DNA from: Piper betle
Taxonomy: Eukaryota > Streptophyta > Magnoliopsida > Piperales > Piperaceae
Reading direction: 5' to 3'
Assembly: GCA_033002965.1 (NCBI GenBank)
Contig: JAURVB010012405.1
Span: 1-64,000 of the forward strand
DNA length: 64,000 nucleotides
Position 1 is the stretch's first letter; the number at the start of each line of letters is the position of its first letter. The notes under the pieces are model-generated. The model saw nothing but the letters and a program-made list of their open reading frames with translations, searched no databases and was not told the origin of the DNA. Below are positions 1 through 14,565 of this stretch, piece after piece. The translations under genes and the position numbers were made by a program.

Positions 1-364
1 TAGTTATTTTTTAGACCATTAATATTCACTACTGATATTTTTCATATAATATATGTAGGCTTGCAAATCCTGAGTTGACTTTGGTTGGAGGAAAAATAAA
101 CGCTACACACACTTGAGCTCAATCCAGTCATTTACTTTATTGTTTTTGTGTATATTTGGTGTGTTTGATGCATATTTAACAATGTCTTTCATTCTTGACA
201 CTAAAAAGGTTGTTCAATCTATTTCATCGGTCGAATCTTACCGACTGATTGTAATGTTTCTCATTCGCTTCTTAAGTGAGAATGGGTTGTGTCACTTTTT
301 TTTACAAATGTGTGCGAATGGGATTTCACTAATACATTTTTAAGTGTGAAATCAGGGTGTTACA
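1..364 (+). repeat. 3' end of a family-1 LTR
   Basis: This stretch matches the last 360 bases of the other plus-strand family-1 LTRs (for example 39390-39727). It has the poorly conserved hairpin region near 20-40, the ACACACTTGAGCTC block near 105 and the terminal GGGTGTTACA ending at 364. The start lies outside the window. The next base begins an internal part of a reverse-oriented family-1 LTR, so this LTR either inserted into that reverse copy or was joined to it by deletion. Short reading frames here are not coding. Confidence 0.75.
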
Positions 365-1851
365 AAATGTGTTGCGTTATGCAGTACCCTCATACTCCAC
401 ACTACCTAATTGTTGTACTAGTGTGGTCTATACATATTTTCATACCACTCACTATCTTATTCTTCAAATCCATAAAAATGTATATACTTATATAAAAGGT
501 TTAGGCAAGAGGCTTAAATCATATATTTTTGAAGCTTTAGTTCAAAAACAAATAAGGGATCTCATCCTTGTAGTTTTATTAAACACATGTAGAAAACAGG
601 GCTAAAGGGCTTGACATCAGAGGGATCCAATAAAACACCGTTGATGTCGTCCTACGTTTAAAACATGATTAAACTCAACATGCATAGACTTAACCAAAGA
701 TCAAGCAAATTGAGAGTCGTACGGATCTGTGGTCCTAGCTTCAAGCAAATTGACACATCTACAGAAAGCTCAGACTCCATAACCTACATCAAAACTCACT
801 ACTAAGGAAAATACCAATGTTTCTATATGATGCATGCTCGTGGTGTGTGCTCATATACATCCTACTAAACCAAATAGTGCTAACAAACATATAAGTAAAT
901 ATGTACCACAAAAATTGAGATATAATAATAATAATAAATAAATAAATAAATAAACAAAGAAATGCAATCATAGATAATTAGGTAAATAATAAATATGTGA
1001 ACATAAATAATACTCTAATCATAAAATAATAATATAATTATACTATATAAATACACGGTTAAACACGAGTAAATATCAACAAATACTCTCGAACAAACAA
1101 ATAGATAAATAAATAAATAAATACAATTTAGTAAACAGAAATAAGACAAAAATTTATAAGTAAATATATCATTATTAACTATAAATAATAAATAAAAAAT
1201 AACTAATATTAATTTATCATGAAGAATATCATTATAAATATTAAATATACGAACATATGACTAAATACGTATAAATAATAATACGAGTAAGAAAATAATT
1301 AATAATAATTTTATGAAATAAATAAAACAAGATAAACTTGAACGAAAGTAATATCTATAAATAAATACATTATCAATAACAATAATCAGTTACATAATCA
1401 TTCATCTTAGTCAATAAATATAAAAAATAATAATAATAAACAAATAAATAAATAGTGATATCTATATATGACACATGCTTATGATGTGTTCGCACATCAA
1501 CAATATATCCGACAGGAAATAATAATAATAAATAAATAATAAGTAAATAAATAAATACACCAATAGATAATTCAGTAAATAATAAATATATGAACATCAA
1601 TAATACGGTAATCATAAAATAATAATATAATTATACTATATAAATGCACAGGTATACATGAGTAAATATTAGCATATACTCGTGTTAGTAAATATATATA
1701 CAAATATATAATAATTCAATAAATAAATAAATGAATAAATAGTTAATACTCATAAATAATGAATATTAATAATATCATAGTTCAAAAATATAAGAATACA
1801 TAATTAAATACAACTAAATAATAACATACACTTGAACACACAAATAGATAA

Positions 1852-1884
<33 letters not shown>

Positions 1885-2838
1885 TATAATTTAGTAAATA
1901 TAAATAAGACTAATATTAATATGTAAATATATCATTAATATTAATAAGTAATTATATAACATGCAATATATTCAATAAATACATGAATAACAAGAAATGA
2001 ATAATAATAAATAAATAAATAAATAAAATGATAAATAAATAAAAATAATTATATCATTCAAAATGTGAAATCATGTGAATAATTATATTATCCACGGTAC
2101 CGATAGAAATCCGACCGTGCGACAGTCATAGGGGTCCCGGTCCAGTGGCCCCGGGAAAGCCAGAGACTCACCGGCAGCAAGCCGAAGTGGTGGAGGCGGT
2201 AATGGTGGAAAAATCCAAAAATCAATGGAAATGTTCAAAAAATCAATGGGAAAAAACTAAGGCTAACATGGACAGCTTAGATCTTGCCATGTGGCATGAT
2301 CAAAGTGTCTGACAACTCGTGGTCTAGTGGGACCCACATATGGGTATATGCAATATACTTATAGATGGAAAGCTCAGATCAAAATCATCAAAATTTAAAG
2401 TTGACTTGAGTCCTAAAAGTTATTTTAGAGGCAAGAATTGAGCCAAGAAGGCTAAATGACCCTCAAACCTTAAATTCAATTAAGCTGGGCACATAGGGGC
2501 ATAATCCGGCTGTCCAAATCCCTAAGGTGCATTTAATGAGATACCCTGAAAATCTTAAATTGATAGTAAATGCTGCATCTTCTTAAATCTAGGCTTAAAA
2601 CCCTGGCTAACTCATACAAATCATCTATACAACTCACGTAAATACTGATAACTCACACTCTGATCAACTACATGTCGGGCATAGTTAGCCACTATAACGT
2701 ACTTATACGGCCATCTGGGCCCATACTCATCTTATGAAAATAGGTCTAGCTCTAACTCGTTCAAACTAACTTGAAACTGACCCTAACTAGGCAAAACTAA
2801 AATTAGGCAAAACCGTAACCCAAAACTAGGGTTTTACA
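365..2838 (-). repeat. Reverse-oriented family-1 LTR, 3' part missing from the window
   Basis: Read on the minus strand this is a family-1 LTR from its start (TGTAAAACCC, plus-strand GGGTTTTACA at 2829-2838) to an internal position. It shows the usual family order in reverse: a downstream block with a TTGACATCAGAGGGATCC motif (about 611), a long AT-rich tract of TAAA/ATA repeats (about 890-2090), a short GC-rich block (2095-2220), then the 5' part with the CATGTGGCATGATC motif. The AT-rich tract generates several spurious reading frames. No coding sequence is seen. Confidence 0.75.
1853..1883. repeat. (TA)n/(CA)n microsatellite in an LTR
   Basis: A run of TA dinucleotides passes directly into CA dinucleotides inside the AT-rich block of the reverse LTR. 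The same type of tract sits at the matching place in other family-1 LTRs (4723-4830, 36330-36367, 63442-63540), so it is an ancestral feature of the LTR whose length varies by copy. Confidence 0.85.
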
Positions 2839-3111
2839 GGTACCATGGTGGGTGTAATATGGAGGATGTGAGGGTGTAAGTGTTGTATGTATGATACGAT
2901 TATTAGTACATGCGCACCGATGCTTGTTTAAGTATGTTTGCTTACCGCCCAGTGTGAGGCAATTCTGAAGTTTTCTTTATTTCCGTCGGTAATGGGATAC
3001 CCATTTGCTAATTTGTACTAGTTTTCTTTTTGACCAGTAACACTCGTTACTAACATTTTTTATACTATATATTTAGGTCTTGTAATCGTGAGTCGACTTT
3101 GGTGGGAAGAC
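2839..3111 (+). repeat. Family-1 LTR fragment (U5-side), interrupted on both sides
   Basis: The 273 bases match the plus-strand family-1 LTR at about 39220-39495, including TACC..GGTGGGTG, the AATGGGATACCCATT block, the AGTAACACTCGTTACT hairpin (3036-3051) and the TCGACTTTGGTGGGAAGA block. It starts directly after the end of the reverse LTR at 2838 and is cut at 3111 by the start of element A. It is therefore one segment of an older LTR, split by a reverse LTR on its left and by element A on its right. Confidence 0.75.
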
Positions 3112-4987
<1,876 letters not shown>

Positions 4988-7900
4988 AGCAAAGGCAAGA
5001 TTTGACCAGAGATTTCCACAGTTGACTGAATTTCTCTCGATCTGTGAAGGCAAGATCAGTGATTACTATTAAGAACCAAACAATGCTTATGGGAACAAGC
5101 ACACTAGATTTTAGGAGATACGTGTAGGCTCAGCATCGGATCACCATTGTTAGTGTCACCACTATGATCCAGACCCCTCCAGATCAGACACACATTATAG
5201 TTGGATAACTTGAGCCAAGCTGATAGCGGCTACCTCTGGGAAGATAGCCACATGGAGATAAACATGCTAGAGACAGTAATGATCCATGACATACATCATC
5301 AAGATTAGTTCTGCAGTACTTGGACACAACCGCTGTCCGAGTAGCAAAACCACCATCCTAGTTGCACAATCACCATCCGAGTAGAACAACCACCGACCAT
5401 GATGCACTACCATTGTCTGTGTTGGGCTACCATCTTCTGAGTGAATAGTTATAGTGAAAGCAAAGGCCAAGTAATTACCTCACCCTACAGGAGGACAACT
5501 ACTTGAGGATGTTCTTAGCTTGTACAAAGACCGCATGACACAACATTTTGCACAAGGACCGCATGTCACAACATTGAGAGGAGAGTTGAGTCAAAGATTG
5601 AGGACAAGATATAGCTACGGTAACATCAACTTGACAAAGGAAAGTTAGGCGCACTAGAATTATTTAGATGTGATGGCATATGATTGACTTTACCAGCCAT
5701 CTTACATAGCATCACCTTGACCTGACATTCTTGATTCAGATGTGTATTGCAGGATAGTGTTAGTGATAGTCTTATTGGTATCATCTGTAGCACTAGTGAC
5801 AGTCATCAAATGGATGTGCATGGACAAACTTAGAGAACATGATAGTATGATATCCAGATGGGATGACCACAGTGGTCAGATGTTTAGTCAGCATGATAGC
5901 AGATGTATGACTTATAGCCATGGTATACAAGTCCTGTAAATGGTAAGACATGCTGAATGACTCCAATCATTAAAAGGGTTTGACTCGTATTAGAAATTTG
6001 ACTTAGATGATGGGTTTAGTGAGGAAGCGTCCATTAGGGAAACATTATTTTCCTTGTGTTCGCCAACACTATTAGGTTTTTACCCTGAGCCATAGGATTT
6101 AGCCTTTGCCCTGAGTATAGGAGGTACCTTCGTGGTACTATTTAGAACTTACAATGCAAGTAGCCGATACTAGACCATTCTGGAGGAGACAACTTCACCC
6201 CAGCTTAGGACCGACGCAGATAAGGACTTTAGTCAGACCATACCACGCTTACCAAATAGAGGGATACCAGTGTGTGCTCATCTAAACCGACAACGTTGCT
6301 TGAGAGTCTACCACAGTGGTGGTAGTCAAGTAAGTTAAGATTAGTGCCACAAATCAGTATGGGGCAGTAGGTCACACACCACTGAAGAACAGATGAGACA
6401 CTGTAAAACCTGAATACAAGTCCCCGTAGACTCGTGGAGGGATAGTGGTTCTTTGGATGGTTTGAACCCTATCCATTTGGAAGTGCAAAAAGTATGGTAT
6501 CGAGAAACACATGCCTACTGTTAGTTGATTGAACTAGAATCACTTAGGAGTCGTCTCTTAGACTCATCGTTGATTGGCTATTCCATAGGCTGGCCACCTA
6601 TGGCAGAGTCCAATCATGATGACCTTAGAGACATGTCCATGGACTTACCCATATTTTTGAGCCACCTAATATCCTATACAAAGTTTTTCCATTACCCTTA
6701 TGCCTCATACAGAGATACTCACAGTACCACAGATAGAGTGATATACATACCTAGTTAGATTTTCTCATATTAGTGTACTCTTCTAGCAAACCGGATATTA
6801 GACCACGTGAGGATGTGACACATACTAGTTGGAGTCTGAGGGGAGTGTGACCAGTTTTTCACGAGAGATCCAATCTCTTTACATGTGACCAGAGATGTCA
6901 GATAGCCTTCTCACGAGTATTTTACACTTACCCTTCTAGATATATCGGTCCTGCCATATGTTTTCCAGATAGTTTAGATGAGCAAACATTGACTAGTGCA
7001 CATGCCATAGACTAGATGCAGACTCCACACTTCTGTGCAGAGTATGTTTTCATACTCCTAGAGACATGCTGTACATGTACAGGTGTTCTCGCCATCATTC
7101 CATCACATAGAGTCCCTTCAGAAGCAGTTAGTGGTCGTATAGATAGTTACGAGACTCATAGCGTATAATAGAGTCATAGCAGATGTCCTTGTTCCATTAT
7201 AGAATAGAGTGAGATAATTTGTTTAGTACCAAGTTAGCTAGGACCTGGTGAGTAGTCTAGTTCCTCTTAGAGGGACACCTGAGTGGTTGACCTAGATTGG
7301 CGACAGTGAACCATACAGCTCCTTAACATATCCTTTATTTGGTACTAGAGTCCACTCTATACTAGCAGGATTCATAGGACACCCAAGTATAGCTGTAGGA
7401 CCTAGAATAGTGTGCCCTGAGGGTACACATAGTTCACCTGTTACATTGATGATGATCAGGGAGACATGGGTAGATGATAGGCTGCATCCCTCGCATCGAG
7501 ATAGTTTTTCCTGATGTAGCTCATACTAGTACCCTGCAGTATTTTATAGTACATGCTTGACCACCTAGTAGAACCTTAGGGGTGAACTGAGGTTTTTCCC
7601 GCCGTGGTCATTGCATTTTAGTCTCCATAGTTTGCAATGACCCTAGGAGTTAGTTTAGCGAGATGACTTGAGCATGCATGGTCAGTCCAAGGAGATAATT
7701 TGAGCATGCATGGTCAGTCTAGCAAGACGATTTGAGCATGTATGGTCAGTGCAGACAAATGATTCTAGTATATAGGCATGTTTTGTCAAATGATTCAAGC
7801 ACGTGTAGTCTATCTAGCCAAATTAGTAAGGAGCTAGTGAGCTTTGTCAGCATTCAGAGATCTAGCTTCATGTTGGTACGTTTGGACTGTGTGTAGCTAG

Positions 7901-8012
7901 CTTTCGAGGGAGAGCTACCAATTTGTCAGTAGGATGACATCTTTAGTTGAGTCCTCCAATTGTAGTTGATATAAGAAATTCTAAGGACGAAATTTTTATA
8001 AGGAGGAGAGGT
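4988..8012 (+). mobile_element. Element A non-coding internal domain
   Basis: This 3-kb segment aligns with the interior of element B: about 4990-6286 with 12150-13394, and 6801-8012 with 18618-20229. Shared blocks include CAGACCCCTCCAGATCAGAC, GATGGGATGACCACAGTGG and GAGCATGCATGGTCAG. Stops are frequent in all frames. The best short frame (5742-5939) covers the GATGGGATGACCACAGTGG block, which is also partly open in B, so it may be the remnant of a captured or very old coding segment. I do not recognise it. The 516 bases at about 6286-6801 are the segment lost from B. Confidence 0.6.
8001..8012 (+). other. Polypurine tract of element A
   Basis: AGGAGGAGAGGT lies directly before the 3' LTR start at 8013. 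The same context (a GAAATTTTTATA-like segment, then a purine run, then the LTR) precedes the 3' LTRs of B and H, and a related one precedes that of D. This is the expected place for plus-strand DNA priming. Confidence 0.7.
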
Positions 8013-8228
8013 TGTAAAACCCCAGTTTCAGCTTAGGGTTTTACCCAATTTTAATTTTGTCTACTTTGGGCTATCTCAAGTCCGTTCGAGCGAGCTCGAG
8101 CCAGACTAGTTTTCAGATTATAAGTATGGGCCCAGATGGCCATATGAGCATCTTTCAGTGGTTGAGTATGCCCGACATGCAAATGATAAGATCATGAGTT
8201 ATCAGTGTATATTGAGGTATATGATTAA
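8013..8228 (+). repeat. Element A 3' LTR, only the first ~215 bases
   Basis: The family-1 LTR start (TGTAAAACCCC) continues through the CGAGCGAGCTCGAGCC block and the TATGAGCA segment. Similarity ends near 8228, where other copies continue with a CATATGATTTTTATGAG motif. The rest of the LTR is deleted or the breakpoint is an illegitimate junction. Confidence 0.65.
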
Positions 8229-8662
8229 GATCTAATTTATGCCAGCCGTATAATAGGACTGCTTAGACTAATCTTGGGTGTAGGAAACTTTGCAGTAGTG
8301 GGTGGAGGCAACGGGAATTCTTCTATGATGGACTAGAGTTGCCAACATGTTCAAGTAAACGGGCTATCCGGGTCGACCTGACCCAAAAATAATGGGTTCA
8401 GGTATATGCTTATCGGGTCTGGTAATATGGGCCCTGATATTGATATAAACTTCAGGTCGGGTTCAGACTCCATAAAAGCCGAACCAATTAGGACACAAAC
8501 CCATTTTAATTCACCCAAATAGCAATTCTAATTTTCACCACCCTAATCCCAATCATTCCCTTCATTTTTGTAGTAGCCATAGTCCCTTCTCTAGCTATTG
8601 ACGATGGTTCTCTTAGGTAACTTTTTTATTTTGTTTCTCCTTTTGATGGAATATGGTGGCGA
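8229..8662. other. Non-LTR flank between elements A and B
   Basis: I find no reading frame or family-1 similarity here. The stretch 8345-8500 is rich in short inverted motifs such as GGGTCGACCTGACCC and repeated GGTCGGGTTC-like words, a composition often seen in fragments of hAT-type elements, but no terminal repeats were found. Its last bases (GGCGA, 8658-8662) are the left target duplication of element B, so this is the older sequence into which B inserted. Confidence 0.5.
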
Positions 8663-11600
8663 TGTAAAACACAGCTTTGGGTTAGGGTTTTACCCGTTTA
8701 TAGTTTTTCCCAGTTCAGACCAGTCTCGAGTCGATTTTATGAGTGTGGGGACCAGATAGTTATATGAGCAAGTAACAGTGGTTGAATATTCCCGAAATAC
8801 AAATGATAGTTTCAATTAGGCTATAACAAAGCATGAGTTATTAGTGTATACACAATATATACATATGATTTTTATATCTTAGTCAGGCCGTTGTAGCATT
8901 TAGTAACCATTTGAGATTTTTAGGGTGTCTTATTTGCATGCATTATAGGGATTTCAGATCATTAGATTGCCCATGTGGACTTAGCTTGATTTGAGTTGCA
9001 GATTTTCATCCAATTGAGTTCAGGGTTCGAAGCCAATTTAACCTTCTTGCATTGATTCCTGCCTATATAGTTTTTAGGATTTGAGTCAGTTTTGAATTTA
9101 GACAGTCTCGATCTGAGTATTCCATCCTATTATATATATATATATATATATCATATACCCTTAGGTGGGCCCCATTAGACCACGAGTTGTCGGGCATTCA
9201 GATCGTATCACGTGGCAAGATCAGAGTTGTCCACGTTAGCCTTAGCTTTCACCCATCGATTTTCAAAGATTTTTCTCCCATTTTTTGAGGTTTACACCCT
9301 AGCGCAACCACCACTTTGGCTCATCGCCAGCGTGTCACTAACTCTCACCCCCGGCCACTGGATTGGCACCCCCATGATTGCCTCGTGACAAGCTTTATCC
9401 ATACCTCTCATGATCACCAGTGCAGTCGCAATCGTTGCCTGCGATGATATTTTTACAGTCAATTTCTAATTTTACTGCTGCCCTTTCAGGTAGTTTTTGG
9501 CCCTAGCGAGCCACCTCCAACCGATCCAACTACCCAAATAGGTTCATCTTGTTGAGACCTTCACTTTGAGACCACCCATGAGCGCTGCCATTGTTGCAAT
9601 CGCCACCAGCAACGCCGCCACACCCGGTGGCAATTTTGCCCCCTTTCTAGCCATTTTTCGACCAACCGGTGGCCAAGTTGTGCCAATTGCCACCACCATC
9701 ATCTTCCTCGTCACCGGGGCCGACGATCTCAACCGGCGGCCCCCTTAGCCATGTCATCAAACTTGTTAGCCGCGCCATCCACTTGCCCTCGTTTGCATCA
9801 GCCTGAGGACCATTTCACTTGCCCGCATCTGTGTCCACGTCCAGCTACCCAGCCCAACAACCGAGTTCAACCTAGCAAGCATTGTTGCTTGACTCAGTTG
9901 AGTTGACTTGGCTCAACTCAGCTTGCTCGCCTGGGTTGACTCAGTTTGCCATTTTTAGACATTTTCAACCTATTTTTGACTGTTCTTCATAATTCGAGAA
10001 CCACCCTTATATTAGTTTAGATGCATATTCACCCTATTTAGTATATTTACTTATTATTATTATTGATATATTTATTTATTAATATTAATCTTATTCATGT
10101 TAACTAAATTTTATTTATTTATTTATCGATTTGTTAGTTGCATGAATGTTATTATTTATTTATATTTAATTACATATTTGTATTGGATAACTATGATATT
10201 ATTATTATTCATGATTATTAAAATTAACTAATTATTTATTTATTTATAAAATGATTATTTATTTATTTCTTTATTTGTTTATATGTTTACTCACACGAAT
10301 ATATGTGGTATTTACTCATGTTAAGCTGTGTCTTTAAATAGCATAATTATATTATTATTTTATGATTAGAGTATTATTATTTTCATATATTTATTATATA
10401 TTTATTTATTCACGAGTGCATTTATTTCTTTATTTATTATTTGTTATTAGTTATTTCCTTTATTATATCTTTATTTGCATGGTAGATGTTTATTTGTAAG
10501 TTTATTTAGCTTCGTCTTCTTTATTAGGATGTATTGATGATGTGAGTACACACATGAGCATGAATCATATAAAGATGTCAGTATTTAACTTAGCAGTGGG
10601 TTTCGATATAGGTTTCGGAGTTCGAGCTCCTCCGTAGATGAGACATCACACTTGGAGCTTGAACTACAATCCATTATGACTCTTCTCAATTTTTATCGCT
10701 ATAGTCTATTGCCAATTTGATTTCTAGATTATAGGACATATTAAGTGGCTATTTTATCTGACCCCACTTAACACGGGTCATTTAAATATATTTTATGTTC
10801 GTGATTAATAACCCTCAAAGATGAGTTTCCTTGAGTCTAATTTCAAAAATAAGATCCACCATTAGTTGCCTTTGGGCCTATTATATAAATCCTTTCCCAG
10901 GCCTATATATGATTTTCTCATGTTTACCAGTGAGACGTGAGACAAGGGAAAATTGGCAACCACGCTACGCGAGGGGGTGCATGCTAATCAAAGTAGGCTC
11001 TAGAATTATGAGTGGGTCATTCAATTCATGAGGGTTCCTGACAACTCCACCTTTCAGTTTCTCAAACCTAGAGAAGTGTGGAGGATTACGGGTACTGCAA
11101 TGTAGCACATGTCTAGAGTTGTGGCTTCAAAGAGTACTAAAGGCACATACCTAGGAGTACTTGGCCTTTATACTCAGGGCCATGAGTGATACAGAAAATG
11201 GAGAGGTCTGAAGGAACCAGGAAAATAAATTGATGTTCCTGCACAAGGGATAGTTTTACAGTTCGCCAAGGCATGAGATGAGTAAGAATGGGTTGCTGTC
11301 GAGTTGAGGCCGACGACTCCAAATTAGCGCCCTATGAGAGATTCTATGAAGAACTATATAAGTGATTTCATTTAATAGGAGGGTCAACTCAACTCTCCTA
11401 TGTCAGTTTGACTATTAGTTACTTTTAGACCAATAACACTCGTTATTGACATTTTTCCCATTATATATGTAGAACTTATGATCCTGAGTTGGCTTTAGTA
11501 GGAGGATAGATAAACTCTACACACACTTGAGCTCAACGTAGTTTTTTTGTTTCATACTTTTATTTATATTTGATGTGTTTCGACGCATATTTGGTAATGT

Positions 11601-11742
11601 CTTTCATTCTCAAGATGACAAGCGAGTTATTTGGATCTATATTATTGATCTAGTCTTACTAATTAGCAGTTTTAGGCATGACTCAAGTCAATCATAACAT
11701 TTATGATTCGGTTCTCAGGTGAACTGAAATCTGGGTGTTACA
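8663..11742 (+). repeat. Element B 5' LTR (3080 bp)
   Basis: Starts TGTAAAACAC and ends GGGTGTTACA. Order of parts: a 5' segment with the GAGTTCAGGGTTCGAAGCC block, a TA microsatellite (9132-9151), a C-rich segment (9300-9760), an AT-rich block (10040-10500), a TATA box (10880), the ACTGCAATGTAGCACATG and ACTCAGGGCCATGAGTGA blocks, the imperfect hairpin (11430-11450) and the terminal segment. The overlapping frames at 9544-9748 lie on opposite strands of the C-rich segment and are not credible genes. Confidence 0.85.
10880..10889 (+). promoter_or_regulatory. LTR TATA box (U3/R region) of element B
   Basis: ATTATATAAA follows a TTTGGGCCT motif and precedes CCCAGGCCTATATATG. The same arrangement occurs in the other complete family-1 and family-2 LTRs (22612 and 57828 plus; 25281, 27636 and 52696 minus). 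Retention at a fixed place roughly 0.85 kb before the LTR end suggests the Pol II start of these LTRs; it would make U3 about 2.2 kb and R plus U5 about 0.85 kb. Confidence 0.55.
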
Positions 11743-13394
11743 ATTTGGTTTTAAAGTCATGTCTTGGTCGACTAATGGGGAGCATTAGAGTATGGAAATA
11801 CTCACATAGTCACATGAGTGTGGACCATCGGGTGCCTTAATCAGATCCATTAGGCCTAGTCCGAGGTCTACCTTGGGGAACTTAGAACTTCTAACAAATC
11901 CTTGTGGATGGAGGATGCAGCTATGCTAGCATATCCACTTAAGAACTTGGAGCACATATGAGAGTTTGGCAAATGACTTTGATGGATCACTTTCAGAAGA
12001 TAATAGTGGATGAGGATGACTAGCAAAGTGGATCTACAGTCCCATGGACACTTCACCACCTCCCCATCTTCTATTAATATATGTGTGTCCCAATAGTATT
12101 ATTGACCACTCTTCAACAGACAGAGGCATACACACATTGAGGATGAGTGAGATTATCTTTGACCATTGATTTTGATGGTTGACCAGATTTCGCTCGATCT
12201 ACTAGAGCCAGATAAGCGATTGCTATTAAGAACTAGTCAACGCTTATGGCAGTAGTCACTCCAGATTTCAGGAGACTAGTGTAGGCTCGCCATTGGTTCA
12301 CCATCGTGCGTGCCACCACCAAGATCCAGACCCCTCTGGATCAGACACACATGGTTGGACAACCTGAGTCGAGTTGATAGCAGCTACCTCTGGAGAGAGA
12401 GACACATGGAGATAAACATGCCAAAGACAGTAGTGGGTTCACGACGTACATGATGAAGATCAAGCTTCAACACCTAGATAGCACTACCGTTGACTGAGTT
12501 GCATGACTGTTGACCGAGATGCACAAATGCTGCCCTAGTTGCACAACCGCACAACCAAAGACTGTGATGCCCTACCACCGTCTGAATGTGCACTACTGCC
12601 ATCCAAGTGAGCAATTATTGTGAAAGCAAAGGCCAAGTAGGTACCTCACCCTGCAAGAGTACAACTACTTGAAGATGTTCTTAGCCTTACATAGAGAGCG
12701 CATGTCACAGTATTTGGAGCTGAATAGGGTTAGAGATTGAGGACATGGTACAACTATATTAACATCACTAGGAAATAAAAGAGTGAGGTGGACTAAAGTT
12801 GTTTTGAAGTGATGGCATAGGATCGACTTCACCAACTATCTTGCATGCCAACTCCTTAACCTGACATTCTTAGGTCAGATGTGTATTGCAAGATAACATC
12901 ATTAGACACTGTTAGTGACAGGCTTATAGGGATACATATGGACAGAGTCAGAGAACAAGGCAGTATGATCTCTAGATGGGATGACCACAGTGGTTAGATT
13001 GTTTAGTCTGCATAATAGCATATGTACGGGCTATAGTAGGGGTATACTGATCAGATGATTGGCAGATGGTTAGACTTATATTGTGACCTCAACTAGCGAG
13101 AGGAGTTCGAGTCATGTTAGAGCCTTTGGCTTATATGGTGGGTTTTGTGAGGGAGCATCCTTTAGGGAGACACTATTTTCCTTATTCTTTGCCAACACAA
13201 TTAGGTTCTTACCTTGAGTTATAGGTTTGAGCCTTTTCCCCGAGTATAGGAGGTACCTTTGTGGTAGTCAATGGCAGACCAGTTTTAAGGAGACAACTTC
13301 ACCCCAGCTTGGGAGCGACACAGACAGAGACTGCAGTCAAACTAGACCATGTTGACTAGATAGAGGGACACCTGTGTATGCTCAGTACGCTACT
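11743..13394 (+). mobile_element. Element B internal domain, left part
   Basis: Non-coding. The first ~400 bases are unique to B in this window because the matching part of A is deleted. From about 12150 it is collinear with A (4990-6286), sharing CAGACCCCTCTGGATCAGAC and GATGGGATGACCACAGTGG. Stops are frequent in all frames and no known domain is visible. It is cut at 13394 by the end of Athila-like element G. Confidence 0.65.
11746..11757 (+). other. Decayed primer-binding site (tRNA-iMet type) of element B
   Basis: TGGTTTTAAAGT lies four bases after the LTR end. It fits the common plant primer site TGGTATCAGAGC with one A-to-T change and three transitions (C to T twice, G to A once), and the following CATG also fits the usual context. 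An intact copy of this site is found in element D. Confidence 0.6.
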
Positions 13395-14551
13395 TGTTTG
13401 AATATTTTTAGTGACATGCAAGTATACACGATTGAAAAAAGTAATATAATGATAAATTAGAGTATTGTTCCCATAGAGAGATGAATTTCCTTAAATTAAT
13501 TAAAGAAAATAATATTAAGAGAAAACAAAAACAATTGACTTAACTAAATATAAATAATAACTTTGAATAAAAGGAGACATTAAAATGATAAAACTCGTTC
13601 TAGAGTCGAATTTCCCTTAACATCAATTTAATCTCCATCATATCTTACTCTTATCTTTTATTCCCTCAGATTGTCAATCTAGGATAATTGTATGACATGG
13701 TGGCTCCCGCTCCTTCATGCTTCTATTATTTTGCCTCAATTTCTACCTCCGGTGATAATTAATTAATCAACAAAATAATGCATTAAGATTTGCCTTGCAA
13801 TCGCATACGGTGTTGTGCATCTCCCGACCACAACGACAAACAAGTCAAAAGACTCGTCGTATGATGAATTATCAATGACTAATCTAATTAATTTCTCCCG
13901 AAATCTAATTAAGCCTCATGATCCAAGATATAGGCGATCAATCTATTCTTAGCATTTACAACATGATAATTGAAACGATCCGATTGAATAAAAGAGTAAG
14001 AGCTTGAAATAAATTTAATTAAATCATGTTAAGTTCCATTCTTCTCTAGAATGAAATAAAAGACTACTCCATAATAAAAATAAAAAATATTATAAAGAAT
14101 AAACTAATTTTTATTATGAAAGAGAAAGAAATTACAAAAACTAAAACTACTTCTTTCACTACACTCCGAAGCCAAGAGATGAGATATGATCTACAACAAA
14201 TGACTACCCCTTTATATAGAAGTGGAGATACAAGAATTTGAAGAGGGTGTTCACAAATTGACATAGTCTAATTAATTATGATGTCCCTTCAAGTTTTCAA
14301 CTCTTCGACTCCATTGAACACCATAACTTGTAGCCATATAGGTAGGGTCAAGTGTCATGACCGATCAATTCCAAAACTTAATTTATTCATCTTTTTCTAC
14401 ATTGAAACACCAAAATTAAGCATATCTAATAAAATGTTAATTAACTAAAAAAATAAAGTAAAATATCACTTAATTAATAATATTTATACTGGAAAAGTAC
14501 AAAATTAGATTAAAAACATAGGTAAATATTGTATACTTTAAACACTTAACA
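13395..14551 (-). repeat. Element G 3' LTR (1157 bp)
   Basis: On the minus strand it begins TGTTAAGTGTTTAAAG and ends TTCAAACA, and it is the same length as the 3' LTR of F. It carries a TATA box (plus strand TTTATATAGA, 14211-14220) and the same leader as F. Several substitutions relative to F show it belongs to an older insertion. Confidence 0.85.
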
Positions 14552-14565
14552 CACCCCAAAACTTA
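14552..14565 (-). other. Polypurine tract next to the element G 3' LTR
   Basis: The minus strand reads AAGTTTTGGGGTG just before the LTR start. The intact form in F is AAGTGTGGGGGTG. A second tract of similar sequence lies inside the element at 15920-15932. Confidence 0.7.

Noticed and set aside
8345..8500. A complete hAT element in the flank before B
   Set aside because: Word composition is suggestive but I found no terminal inverted repeats or eight-base duplication.
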